Shown: positions 1 through 9,535 of the stretch, one piece after another
Layout of the letters: the number at the start of each line of letters is the position of its first letter
Numbering within the stretch: position 1 is the first letter of the stretch
Origin: Holothuria scabra
Taxonomy: Eukaryota; Echinodermata; Holothuroidea; Aspidochirotida; Holothuriidae
Length of the DNA stretch: 64,000 nucleotides
Direction: 5' to 3'
Assembly: GCA_037179385.1 (NCBI GenBank)
Contig: CM074193.1
Coordinates: 41,572,846 to 41,636,845 of the forward strand
Position numbers and translations under genes: made by a program
Notes under the pieces: generated by a model
Told to the model about the DNA's origin: nothing
Seen by the model: only the letters and a program-made list of their open reading frames with translations
Databases searched by the model: none

Positions 1-331
1 AACGTCGACTGTTTGGATTCTTTGTTCAAGCCTGGGAAATTTCATTTTCGGCTATCGGAGGGGTCTCATTTTTTTCTATATTCTATGTACTCCCTATAAA
101 CGGATGGTGACTCTCCCCTTAGTCTTATAAGGGCAGCATTACATTTACCCTGCAAAATATCATGTCCCCAAAAAACTGAAATGCTCCCGTTCGCCTGAGA
201 AAATTATATGACAGACGCTTTCAATATAAAATTTTGAGATTTAGCTGCTACTTTAAAATAAGTTTGGAGCGACTTCTGTTGCTCTCAAATGCCGGCGTTA
301 ACTATATTCTACATCGTCTTAAATTTTACAG
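1..331. other. Intron of the CUB gene with a dispersed-repeat fragment
   Basis: This is the left edge of the window and ends in a splice acceptor (TTTTACAG, ending at 331). No coding frame is supported. Positions about 132-200 resemble the repeat units at 2785-3172 and 3278-3762, sharing GCAGCATTACATTT and a CCCCAAAAACTGAA-type segment. Confidence 0.5.
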
Positions 332-801
332 ATTTATGGTTTAACGAATTCTACTAAACTTTGCGGTGTCTTAAGTCCGATTGAATTAATCTCCGATGGT
401 AATATAATGGAGATTCTCTTCACATTTAACTTGGCCACAACCGTGTCTGGGTTTGAAGCTTCAGTTGTGCTTCTGGATCCTGACCCAGACTACAGAGCTC
501 CCGATGCCGTCATTTGTCAAAGTGTTTACCTAAAACGTCAAACCAATGCAACCTTGTCCAACCCAGGCAATCCTCGAGCGCTTTACAGAAACATCAAATG
601 TGGTTACGTCATCCATGCTGAAATTGGAGAAATTATTTCGATGAGTGTTGAGTATTTATGTGTGGAGGAATGTGAATCTAGGAATCACAGTGCAGATTTT
701 CTTTCGTTCGGAATTTCCTCATACGACATTCCAGATGTTATTTTAGCTGAGCCCGACCCCATTGGTATAGGCAATGTTACATGTCCATGTGAAAGTATAC
801 A
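332..801 (+). CDS. CUB-domain protein, internal exon (second half of one CUB domain, first half of the next)
   Basis: The exon lies between a TTTTACAG acceptor and a GTAAGTATAG donor, enters in phase 0 and leaves in phase 2 (156 codons plus two bases). The frame starts upstream of the first ATG at 407. Codons 1-50 read as the C-terminal half of a CUB domain: a Cys-Gly pair (codons 11-12), then SDGN, an alternating beta-strand LFTF and a GF motif. After a short DPDPDY linker a second CUB begins, with a Cys, the LSNPGNP turn (the usual SPNYP position), a Tyr, then Cys, and a G-x-I-I strand. Potential N-glycosylation sites (NAT, NHS, NVT) fit an extracellular protein. CUB domains are secreted or surface adhesion modules found in proteases, complement-type and matrix proteins. 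No next exon with the right phase was found close by; the exon at 37689 encodes a similar half-domain but in another phase. Domain assignment is firm, protein identity unknown. Confidence 0.75.
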
Positions 802-814
802 GTAAGTATAGTAT

Positions 815-1116
815 GAAGGGCCAATCCTCTCACCCCAAACTACAATTTTGATAGGGGCTTAAAGAAATTCTCAATCGGCTCATCTCTTTGATTGACAGCT
901 GATTCAAAAAAAGGAGAGTACCAAAGCTGATATTACACAGCATGAACTGTACTGAGAATGTTTTGATGATACACATTGAGCTTTTCTGTACTCACCCTGA
1001 AGCAATAAACTGAGATTGTTCCTGGATGAGGATGAATTTCAGACAATTGTGGAAGGGGCTTAAGTAAGAAGGTTATGAGAATTGGTACTGTTTGGGGTGA
1101 GAGAATTGGGCCTTTA
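815..1116. mobile_element. MITE with GGGCCAATCCTCTCACC-type inverted ends, copy 1
   Basis: About 300 bp. The left end AGGGCCAATCCTCTCACCCC is mirrored at the right end by GGGGTGAGAGAATTGGGCCT. A second copy lies at 28485-28795 with strong similarity along its whole length. It inserted just downstream of the CUB exon donor. No transposase frame, so non-autonomous. Confidence 0.7.
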
Positions 1117-1344
1117 AAATGATTCAGAATATCCTATTTTTGACCAACTGGTGAATGAGGTCCGTTTTGTATTTCTCTTAATAGACAGAATGCCTAACGA
1201 TAAGCTAGTTTGCTAATTCCCATGATATTATGTGTTCACCATGCGATGGTTCAATCACAACCCCAGCGCAGCACAAAGCGTACTGGGTCCCTTGTTTGCG
1301 TTCAGTACGTGTACATAACACGGTGCCAATTAATTATGCAACTG

Positions 1345-1990
1345 GCATCCCTGGTTGCCAAATTTGACCAGATTTGGCATCCAAGGGACTGACTTGGCAA
1401 CTAAAATAAATGTTTGGCAAGAAATTCAAATTTTGGCATCCAAGCATGAAAAATTTGGCATGTTGAAGGCATGACCAAGATTTTAGCAGTATTTTGAACA
1501 GTTAATCCCTTATAACAGTCTTGTAGTTCATTAAACCGGGCGGAATCACGTCTGATCATCGGAGGTACCAGGCCCCCAACTTGTTACCTAGGCCCCCTAA
1601 AAATCCATCCTGGCTGCGCCACTGTCATCAACTTTGTTTAAAGTTCGGAGTCAAGGGTTATGGTATTATTTTTGAACGCAGCATGCCCTTTTCTTCTTAA
1701 GCTGTTTTCAGTTCTTTTCACTCTAAAATCGATTTATATTTCATCAACGCTTTTTTGAAGAATAAATAATTTTTTAATTAATGAAAGTTCATTTTCTCTA
1801 AACCATGTTAACTTTTCAAAATAAACACCGTTGGGTAAAACAATTTAATGTCGATCAAAAACTGACATGATTTTCTAAATTTTGCTCCCCTTTCTGTTTT
1901 ATCTCAATTTTTGAACCATTTTGGTAAATTTGGCATCCGACTGGGGCAATTTGGTAAGCATGCGGCTACAATTTGGCAACCCTGGTCCAA
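1345..1990. mobile_element. hAT-like element remnant with repeated TTTGGCATCC subterminal motifs
   Basis: The left end CTGGTTGCCAAATTT is inverted at the right end AATTTGGCAACCCTGG. TTTGGCATCC and shorter TTTGGCA words recur near both ends (about 1374-1470 and 1929-1985), as in hAT subterminal repeats. No clear target duplication and no transposase. The middle contains a separate fragment with CCAGGCCCCCAACTTG near 1569. Confidence 0.45.
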
Positions 1991-2784
1991 CTTTCAAGCC
2001 CAACATAATTAAAATAGGTATAAAATGTCTAATTTACGGCAGTTTAAAATGCGATTAACTACACTAAAATCCCCTCCTTATATTTTGGATGTGTGACGAA
2101 AGAAAATAAGATTCTACCGAATTTTCTGCCAGTAGAAAAGCCAAAAGCACATGAACGCCTTATCTTTAAACATAATTATATTACTAATTCTTGTAAATAT
2201 GAGAACTGGCGCCCGACGGTGCGCTTGATGTTCGGCATGCAGTAGACTGGGTAACAATGCAGCACCTCACAACTAGAAAAAAGACAGTGTGCATTTAAAC
2301 TAGACTTAAGAACGTTATAAGTAAAGCTAACCAAATTGACTACGAAAAATTGAAATGTTACATGCTTTGCAGTACGGGACGTCCTGGAACTGCAGCCGGC
2401 CCCCAATGGCCAAAACCTTGCTGAATCGAACAGACTTCTGTTCCTTACTCGGGCAGAGATCATAGGTGTAAAAACCTGGAAGGGGGGGGGGGGCATGGGG
2501 CATACTGCCCCCAAATTTCCGCAAAATCTTAACTTCGGGCAGGAATTTTGGGGAAAATAGGGGAGTCACTTGAGTTTTAAAAAATGGTATATAGTTTAAA
2601 GAAAGTCCTCGGCGTGCCTGAATCTTAACTTAGATATCATGCCCGAAAAAAGGAAAGAAACTTCGGAGTCTCCTTGATATTTTATGGAAAATCAACAAGA
2701 TTCGGAAAATTCTCTACACATTCGGGCAGGGCAAAAAGCTATTACTTACTAGTTTTACAACGTGGCTTCGCTTTGATAGCCGTT

Positions 2785-3172
2785 CCAGCATGCAGCATTA
2801 CATTTTTCGGGCAGAAACTCTTCTACCCTCCAAACTGAATTGTTCCTTGACGTCTATGGCAGAGGTTATGCCCTGGTTAGGGATCTGGGGTTGGGCCAAG
2901 TCGAAATGTGGTCCCCAATTTCGACCGTCGTCCTGAGAAAGGGGAAGGAGGAAAAGGTGCCCTTAGCCTGTTTTGATTTCTTTTTGCTTTTTTAGAATTG
3001 GCTTCAATGCAAACGGTGCTGTTGATTGCTTTTTATTCAAGGTTCAGTGCAGAAAGAGTAACCAGAGTCTATTTCGCTCCTCCCTACCTCCTACTGACCG
3101 GATTTTGGCTCTATCAACGAATAATAATTTCTAATGTTGACCAAAGATTGCAAAATGATCTGTAGACCTGCT
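2785..3172. repeat. Direct repeat, copy 1
   Basis: Starts CAGCATGCAGCATTACATTT and ends near GATCTGTAGACCTG. It matches 3278-3762 over most of its length, including GCAGAGGTTATGCCCTGGTT and TCGACCGTCGTCCTGAGA. Upstream (about 2385-2470) sits a fragment of another family, with CCCAATGGCCAAAACCTTGC, that also occurs near 21010. Confidence 0.7.
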
Positions 3173-3277
3173 ATACGCCTTGCGCCAACTATGGTGTAGA
3201 TCAGGTTAGGTAAGATGGGGTTTTAGGCCAACTGATTTAACCATGGGCGGGGGGGGGGGGGGTAAACTGAGATAATC

Positions 3278-3762
3278 CTTCCAGCGTGCAGCATTACATT
3301 TTTCGGGCAGAAACTCTTCTACCCCAAAAACTGAATTGCTCCCTGTTGACGCCTATGGCAGAGGTTATGCCCTGGTTAGGAATCTGTAGTCGGGCAAAAA
3401 GTCACTGTCACCCTGAGAGGAGGAATCCCGTACGGCCATGGTTACGTGTTTTAAAAACGACAACCACAGTTTGTGCTCCTCTTTTTAAACAGTTTGTAGA
3501 AGACAGGGCGTAGCCATGTTTTGGGGATGATTTACTTAAGTTGAAACATCGTCCACAATATCGACCGTCGTCCTGAGAGATGGGTATAGAGGAAAAGGTG
3601 CTCTTAGCCTGTTTTGGTTTCTTTTTGCTTTTTAAGAATTGACTTAAATGCAAACTGTGCTTGTGATTACTATTTATACGAGATTCAGTGCAGAAAGAGT
3701 GACCAGATTTTGGTTCTATCAATGATAGCTAACTAAAGATTGCAAAATGATTTGGAGACCTG
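3278..3762. repeat. Direct repeat, copy 2 (with extra internal sequence)
   Basis: Second copy of the unit at 2785-3172, about 490 bp downstream in the same orientation. It carries about 100 bp more in the middle, around 3420-3550. The two are separated by a 14-15 base poly-G run at 3247-3261. Open frames inside are not coding. Confidence 0.7.
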
Positions 3763-4199
3763 TGTGTCTTATTACAGTATACTAACTCCCTGATAATACA
3801 TGTGCCCAGGCCACCAAGAAAATCAATTTGGAGGGTACGCCTTGAGAGAGTTTCGCCTGCATCGAAAGCGGTCTATATACATGGAGGGGTTTCCACGTTC
3901 TTTTTTATTTTGCATTTACGCTAGTCAAAGTTTAAACGGTGCAAGATATTTCACAAGTTGACTCGGTTAGTCACTTAGGTTTCAACTGTCAGATGAAGGT
4001 TTTTGTGGATAAGGCATTTTCATCCTTCCGTTCTAGCCTTGGATACCTGCATTTGCGTTCCAATAATATAATAATGGAACTTATACTCTGGTTTTAGTCT
4101 ATTTGTAAGAGACTTTGTCAAGGGTGGGGGAGGGTGGGCAGCTCCCTAAATGTGGTTACCAACTCAAACTCTGAAAAAGGCAATGAGTAGCTGAAATGA

Positions 4200-4455
4200 T
4201 GTGTTAGGTTGGGTTAGACAGAGATTTACGGTCCAGTTTCCAACCAAATGGTTCAAGTCGAACCGGCCACCATCGACCTTTTTTCAGTTATGGTTCAGTG
4301 ACTTTTTCCCTACTCGAAATGTTACTTATGCTGGGCACAATGCACCAAGCACATTGGCAGAGGTTCCGTTTTTTAAGTCTTCGGTAAGACCCAGAAAGCA
4401 CTCGAACTGTCGACCTCCCGACTTCGAGTCTGATGCTCTAACCATGCACTTTTCT
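4200..4455 (-). mobile_element. tRNA-derived SINE, best copy
   Basis: On the minus strand, 4450 to about 4390 reads like the 5' part of a tRNA: GGTTAGAGCATCAGACTC followed by a B-box-like ACAGTTCGAG (4410-4401). Its body matches two other loci (34480-34640 and 57287-57440), sharing AATGGTTCAAGTC-type and AAGTCTTCGGTA-type words. The 117-codon open frame over it is therefore not a gene. Confidence 0.6.
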
Positions 4456-4791
4456 AAAGTCCTCCCGAGCCTCTGGCAAAGAGCCGTTCGGCGAAACGAA
4501 AACTTTCACTGCTTTCCGAAGAAGCTATTACGTCCACAAAAGGACAATATGTGACTAACCTCACGGTCTCGAACCATTTTACATTATAGGTCCGTCATGT
4601 ATGGCTCCATTCTAGACTTGGCCAAGTCTCTCGTGAGTGTTCCCCGGGGAGCTGACAACTTTCTCTTCAAAATCCCCCTACTGCAGCATAGTACAGAATA
4701 TTGTATTTTCCTTTTTTCTTATACACCCTCTATAGGTCTGTTAATTGTATTGTTTCCATTCTAGACTGGATGAAAAAAAAAAAAAAAAAAC

Positions 4792-4833
4792 CAGATACTA
4801 TAAATGATCTTAGCCAAAAGGCCGAGAAGCGAT
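4792..4833 (-). pseudogene. Truncated U2 snRNA 5' end followed by oligo-T
   Basis: The minus strand from 4833 reads ATCGCTTCTCGGCCTTTTGG, then CTAAGATCA, and near 4799 AGTATCTG: the first about 42 nt of U2 snRNA. After it comes a run of T (poly-A on the plus strand, 4773-4790), with no Sm site and no 3' stems. The branch-site pairing segment is changed (ATAGTA where functional U2 has GTAGTA). This is a dead fragment or the head of an snRNA-derived retroelement, not a working gene. Confidence 0.8.
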
Positions 4834-5079
4834 GTGGAGGACTATCTGAACATGTAAACATGCGGTTGGTCATACTTATGAAAAGTATGGAAAGGTGTAT
4901 ACTATTGTGTATTTATTAAAGCAAAATCAAACGGATCGTCGGGCCGAAGATCGTTGGGGTTACAAATTTTATCGCACTTCCAGGTCTTTTAAATAAGCGT
5001 GGCTTTTTCCCAAAATAGAGTATGAAGCTACTAGCCCACTAACGAAACTAATTTGAAAATGTCTGGATTAATGTACACT

Positions 5080-5118
5080 CTTAATCGAGCCGGATCAAAT
5101 TTTTGATCCGGATCCCTG
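5080..5118 (+). repeat. Terminal repeat of the CCGGATCAAATTTGATCCGG family
   Basis: TACACTCTTAATCGAGCCGG followed by ATCAAATTTTTGATCCGG. The same sequence appears inverted at 37101-37136, next to the 98-bp tandem array, so both mark ends of one transposon family. The other end of this copy was not found. Confidence 0.6.
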
Positions 5119-5243
5119 ATAAAAATATTCTGATCCCTTTTGGGATGAATTTCGCACGTTTCCGTTTAAACGCAACCATCGTTTCATCCTTGGAGGATAA
5201 AATTGATACATTTCCGGATAACGCTGTTATCCTCTACAATGTG

Positions 5244-5279
5244 ATTGGCTGGTCTGCGGCAGGTATTATTGTGACGTCA
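5244..5279 (+). promoter_or_regulatory. Promoter-like patch: inverted CCAAT box and perfect CRE
   Basis: ATTGG at 5244-5248 and the palindromic CRE TGACGTCA at 5272-5279. A GTAAGT donor follows at 5416, so 5280-5415 could be a first, mostly untranslated exon. Possible later exons at 6119-6196 and 7621-7773 do not join into a long frame. Promoter function is inference. Confidence 0.3.
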
Positions 5280-5489
5280 GAACTTGCGACGAGAATTGAA
5301 AATTGAGAATCACCCGCCACTTGAATTGTTGGATGCAGAGTCTTTTGTCAACGTTTTTCATACCGCATTTCCCAGACAAATCAACTCGAGAATGGGAAGA
5401 GCTTTTCAAATAAGTGTAAGTAAAGCGTTTAGAACATGAGGAGTGTTATTGTTTTTATTCGTCGTGTCAGTTAGTGGACTAAATGAAAC

Positions 5490-5935
5490 GCATTTAGGGG
5501 GCCTATAACTTAGCCTTAAAACGTTAGTGCGTTCGCCCATATATATGCTAATACACTAAGTTAGGCCTATACGTTAACATTAATACTGTTAGTGCAACTA
5601 GCCTATTCAAAAGGCCTACAAACAAGAAGTAGTGCCTAACGTTATGCAAGTCACACAGTTATCCTAGCCAAGGCCCAGACTGTGAATGTGCAGAGAGCCT
5701 ACTGTAGGCTGTGTATGTGTTGGTAGACTACACCAATTTGGAATCGTTCATTTATTACAAAATAGGCTATGCCATTGTATTGACTGATTGATTGATTGAT
5801 TATTTCAATATTTGGTAGGCTATGTAAAAACACAAAACATAGGCTAATAAACAAATAGCCTAGGGCCTAGGCTACAGTAGGCCTAGGCCTTTAACATTAA
5901 CAGACATGATGTAGGCTCCCCTAGGCCTGTACAAA
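5490..5935. repeat. AGGCCTA/TAGGCCT-rich low-complexity region
   Basis: The palindrome-like words TAGGCCTA, GGCCTAGG and TAGGCTA recur densely here, and again at about 45835-46280. No protein frame. Likely intron or intergenic DNA. Confidence 0.6.
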
Positions 5936-7620
5936 AAAAAAGAAGTTACAGGCAAAAACAGAAATGTAAGGTGTAAAACAGAGTTACAGAGTACGTACCA
6001 GGTGTACAACAGTGTCTCTCTAGTTTGAAGGTAAGTACCAATTGATGGCGTAGGCTTTCAATTAACAATTCAATTAATTCACATATTTATGCAAGATAAA
6101 TTTCATAATAACTTCCAGGTGAAGATTCAGACATTCCAAAAAGGGTGGCTCACATAAGAGAAAATGGGTGCGAGGGAGTTTCACTGCTTATTTCGGGTAT
6201 GTTTTATTGTTGATGTGATGAAAAAGGTGGGGCTGGGACTGTAAAAACTCCCCTTGAATCTGCGCCTGATTACAGTGCAGTATAAAATTATACATACTGC
6301 GTAAGTCTGCAACTTGCATTTATGGCAAAATTTTACACAACATGCAGCAGTGATGTTTCTATTGTTTTGCAATGTGACATTTTGCTTAAATGGTACACCT
6401 AAAATATTATTTAATTAATTGAAAAATCATAATTTGAATAAAAAAAAATCTGAATTAAATCTTGATTCTTTAAAAACATAAAAAAATAAACAACTCTTCC
6501 TAGGACTCCTGATATTTCTTCAAAGTTGGAAAAAGTAAAGAGGAAAAGTTGAAGGGTCTCATTGTTTTTCTCAAGGGTCTGTAAGATTTGGCATGCAGTG
6601 TACTCTGTACTGTACTATTATTCTCTGTAAATTCAGTATGCAGTAGCCCAGGGATACACATACTGTAGAGTACTGCAACCATTAATCTAACAGGTGCTGT
6701 TGGAGAGGAAGTGAGAGCCAAACAGGCCCTGGTGCCTGGTAGATTTCACCCTTGGCCAGTGGTGCAGTTTTGAATATTGTTCCAAGAGGTTTGAAGATTT
6801 TGAGCAACATAAGTTGACAGCAAAATAGCCAGAGCTTGTGTGTCTTGCTGCGGCACAGATTTGTTCAAGCATCCTTGGGACTTAAACATGCTTCCGAGAC
6901 CTATGACCCTGTGTTAGCAAAATACCTGATGAATTTTAAAATAAATGATCAATTTTGTACATGGCACCCGTATTATTGATTGCCATGCAGCATGCATTGT
7001 AGGCTGTGTGTGCATGTTGTACCTATACATTGCATATTCAGTACAAGCTTTTGATTGAGGTCTGAAAGTACTAGTGTGTTAGCATTTCCATGTATTATGT
7101 TCTGATATACTATGCTGTAGTTTTAACTTGCATTCACCATAACTCCAAGGAGAGGACTGTAGGTCAATGTTGTAATGCTCGTCACTGACAACTTGAACAT
7201 GTTAGTAAATTAAAACTGGAAATTCAGAACAGTATGCTCTCCAGTGATCGGTGTCCCTTCATCAAGCTACTATGTTGAATGAGGTATGTAGCCCTGGGGG
7301 TAAAAAAGTGACCCAGTGACTATAATTTTCTCCCTTGTACCCTTATTCATATCTGTAGCCTACTGCAGTCCAGTACAGTGCTTTGGGGCCATCTAAGACA
7401 TTTGTAAGTTTTTTCCAATAATATGCTGTAAGGTTATGGTTTAGTACCGGTACAGTTAACAGTTCACTACATATACTGTACCTTAACTAACAGAGTTACT
7501 CAGTTGAATGTAATACACTAAGTTAAGTTACAACTATTTCAGTGATTGAAAGAACTGTAAATGTCAATTGCTAAATTGTATGAAATATTGTAACTTATCT
7601 GATTTGCCTTATATTTTCAG
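5936..7620. other. No recognised gene
   Basis: AT-rich sequence with scattered TACTGTA words. A short stretch 6119-6196 has acceptor (TTCCAG) and donor (GTATGT) borders and could be an untranslated exon. Nothing else is supported. Confidence 0.4.
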
Positions 7621-7773
7621 AGCATTGGGGAAGTATGAGTAGAGAAGCTGGCAAAAACGAAATGGAAGATAAGTTCATTATATGTCACAACAGAATCTGT
7701 GAACTTGTGAGGACTGGCTTAGTTGGATTCTCATCTGCCACTGTACTGTGACATTATTATCTTTAACAGTTCA
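7621..7773 (+). other. Candidate exon, non-coding or 5' untranslated, with a 38-codon frame
   Basis: Bordered by a good acceptor (TTATATTTTCAG, ending at 7620) and a GTAAGTG donor at 7774. It contains ATG at 7635 and a frame of 38 residues ending at 7751, which resembles nothing I know. It could belong to a transcript starting near the CRE at 5.27 kb. It may equally be chance splice-like sequence. Confidence 0.2.
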
Positions 7774-8043
7774 GTAAGTGCCTTATCCATATTTACAGTA
7801 GCATTAGCCTAAGTGAAAATACTTTTTAAAAAGATGCATAGCCACAAAGGAAGGTAGAGTTCATCCTTGTCCTGGCCTACTCTCCCAAGCTACTGAAAAG
7901 AGTGCACGGTAAAAGTTGAATTTTATTGCAGTACACCTTATTTTCAATTTCTTTAGGGGGGGGTGGTGGTAATTAGGATTGTGCACATGTGTGATTTAAT
8001 TTACCACAGTGAGTTTTGTTAAAATAATAATGTTCCTACATTT

Positions 8044-8286
8044 ATAATGAGTATTGGTATTTTTTGGGAGTACCAGTAATTTTTCAAAGAACCAGTATTA
8101 GTAACACACCAAATGTCTTCGATATTTTTATAACCTAAACCAGTAGTGTCTGTATACAACTTAGGATTGGGCTGTTTACCGGTACTGATGTCAATACCGG
8201 TATAATAGTAACAGGAAATGAAAATACCGAAGATATGTGGTGTGTTACTTGTACTGGTACTTGAGAAAATACTGGTACTCATTTAT
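8044..8286. mobile_element. Fold-back MITE rich in TACCAGTA
   Basis: The arms are imperfect inverted repeats of about 80 bp: the left starts ATAATGAGTATTGGTATTTT and the right ends AAAATACTGGTACTCATTTA, with GTAACACACCA and its inverse in both arms. No coding capacity. Confidence 0.6.
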
Positions 8287-8554
8287 ATTCATTGACAAGA
8301 ATAACTGTTAGGATGTGTGGATGAATTAAAATATTTACACAAACATATAGAGCAGAGGTTCCTGCATTTTTATAAGTCAATCAAACAACCAGATGCATTA
8401 ATGTGCAAGATAACATGGGGGCCATGCTTGGCTTAGGTTCCTTCCCACCAGACTTCCCTACCCTAGAGTTGGGAAGGAGCACTGCCTTAATACCGGTTCT
8501 GTATGTCTTACAATACTGGTATCATTATTTTCAAGGTTCCCAAGATGCAATACT

Positions 8555-8672
8555 GAAGTCTTAAAATACCATGAAAGATACTTTAAAGAGAAACAAAAAG
8601 AAAATAGTGAAATTTAGCCATTGCTTCAAAATAAATTTGGGACAACTGCTCCTGACCTTAAAGGCCACTACT
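8555..8672. mobile_element. Fragment (right half) of the TTAA MITE family at 52019 and 57449
   Basis: Shares GATACTTTAAAGAGAAA-type sequence, TTGCTTCAAAATAAATTTGG and an ending near CTGCTCCTGACCTTAAAGGC with the copy at 52019-52260. The left half is missing. Confidence 0.6.
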
Positions 8673-9146
8673 GTAAGATGGAATGTGGAGGGCTTTAAGA
8701 ACCATTTATTTATACGTAAGTTAAAAATTTGCTGCAAAAGTGTCTTCCTTTTTGAGTAGGCAACAACAAATCAACAATTTTCATTTTTTTTAAATGGGGG
8801 GGGGGGGGGGGGGGAAGGATTTCATCCGCTTTGGCTTTCTTCCCTTGATAGGGAACAAATTCCCCCCTTACCCCCGTTTTGCAGAAACATTGAAGTACCA
8901 GTATTGTAAGTGCAACGGTAATGTAACTAATACCTTGTAGATCACTTAAAAATGTTTCAGACAATTTTTTATGTACTGTAATATTCCTAAATTTACTCTG
9001 TCTTAGGTCATCATGAAGCTCCAACCTACTGCAACTTGAAAACTCAGGATGGCTCTGTAGTGAAAGGGAGATCAGGTGAAGCACCCACACTAACAGCTTG
9101 TGACAGGTATAGTGTGAATTCCTCGATTTTAATATTGCCTTTAAAA

Positions 9147-9527
9147 TAGTGTTTGCACCGGGTAGCGTTTTTCTATGATTTCTTTTTGATTTTCAAAATA
9201 AGATGGTTATTGAAAGTAACAAATGTATTAACCCACATTTCCTTCACAATTATTTGCAATGAAGTTGCTTAACTTGTTTGTTTTCATAACATGCTTTTGT
9301 TAAATTGCACTTTTCCAGAAACAATTCCCACAATGTGTGTTTCTAACATCCGCTCCTATACCATTTAACAAAACAAAATAGGCCTACGTACTATACTGTG
9401 CATAGCCTGGCCTAGCCCACTCGGCAGAGGAAAGATATTGCAAGGTTTACGATTGGGTACCCGGGTATTCGACAGGTAATACGGTTTGGTTACCCGGGTA
9501 CGAATTTCCTACCCGGTGCAAACACTG
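9147..9527. mobile_element. hAT-type MITE with exact 8-bp target duplication
   Basis: Ends are AGTGTTTGCACCGGGTAG and CTACCCGGTGCAAACACT, a near-perfect inverted repeat. CTTTAAAA flanks it on both sides (9139-9146 and 9528-9535), the 8-bp duplication expected for hAT transposition. 381 bp, internal GGTTACCCGGGTA repeats, no transposase. Confidence 0.85.
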
Positions 9528-9535
9528 CTTTAAAA

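Noticed and set aside
1184..1220. Possible next exon of the CUB gene after TTCTCTTAATAG
   Set aside because: In the required phase it meets a stop within about nine codons and lacks the CUB Cys-Gly motif.
4201..4554. 117-codon open frame
   Set aside because: It covers a SINE body and its tRNA-like head and has no coding features.
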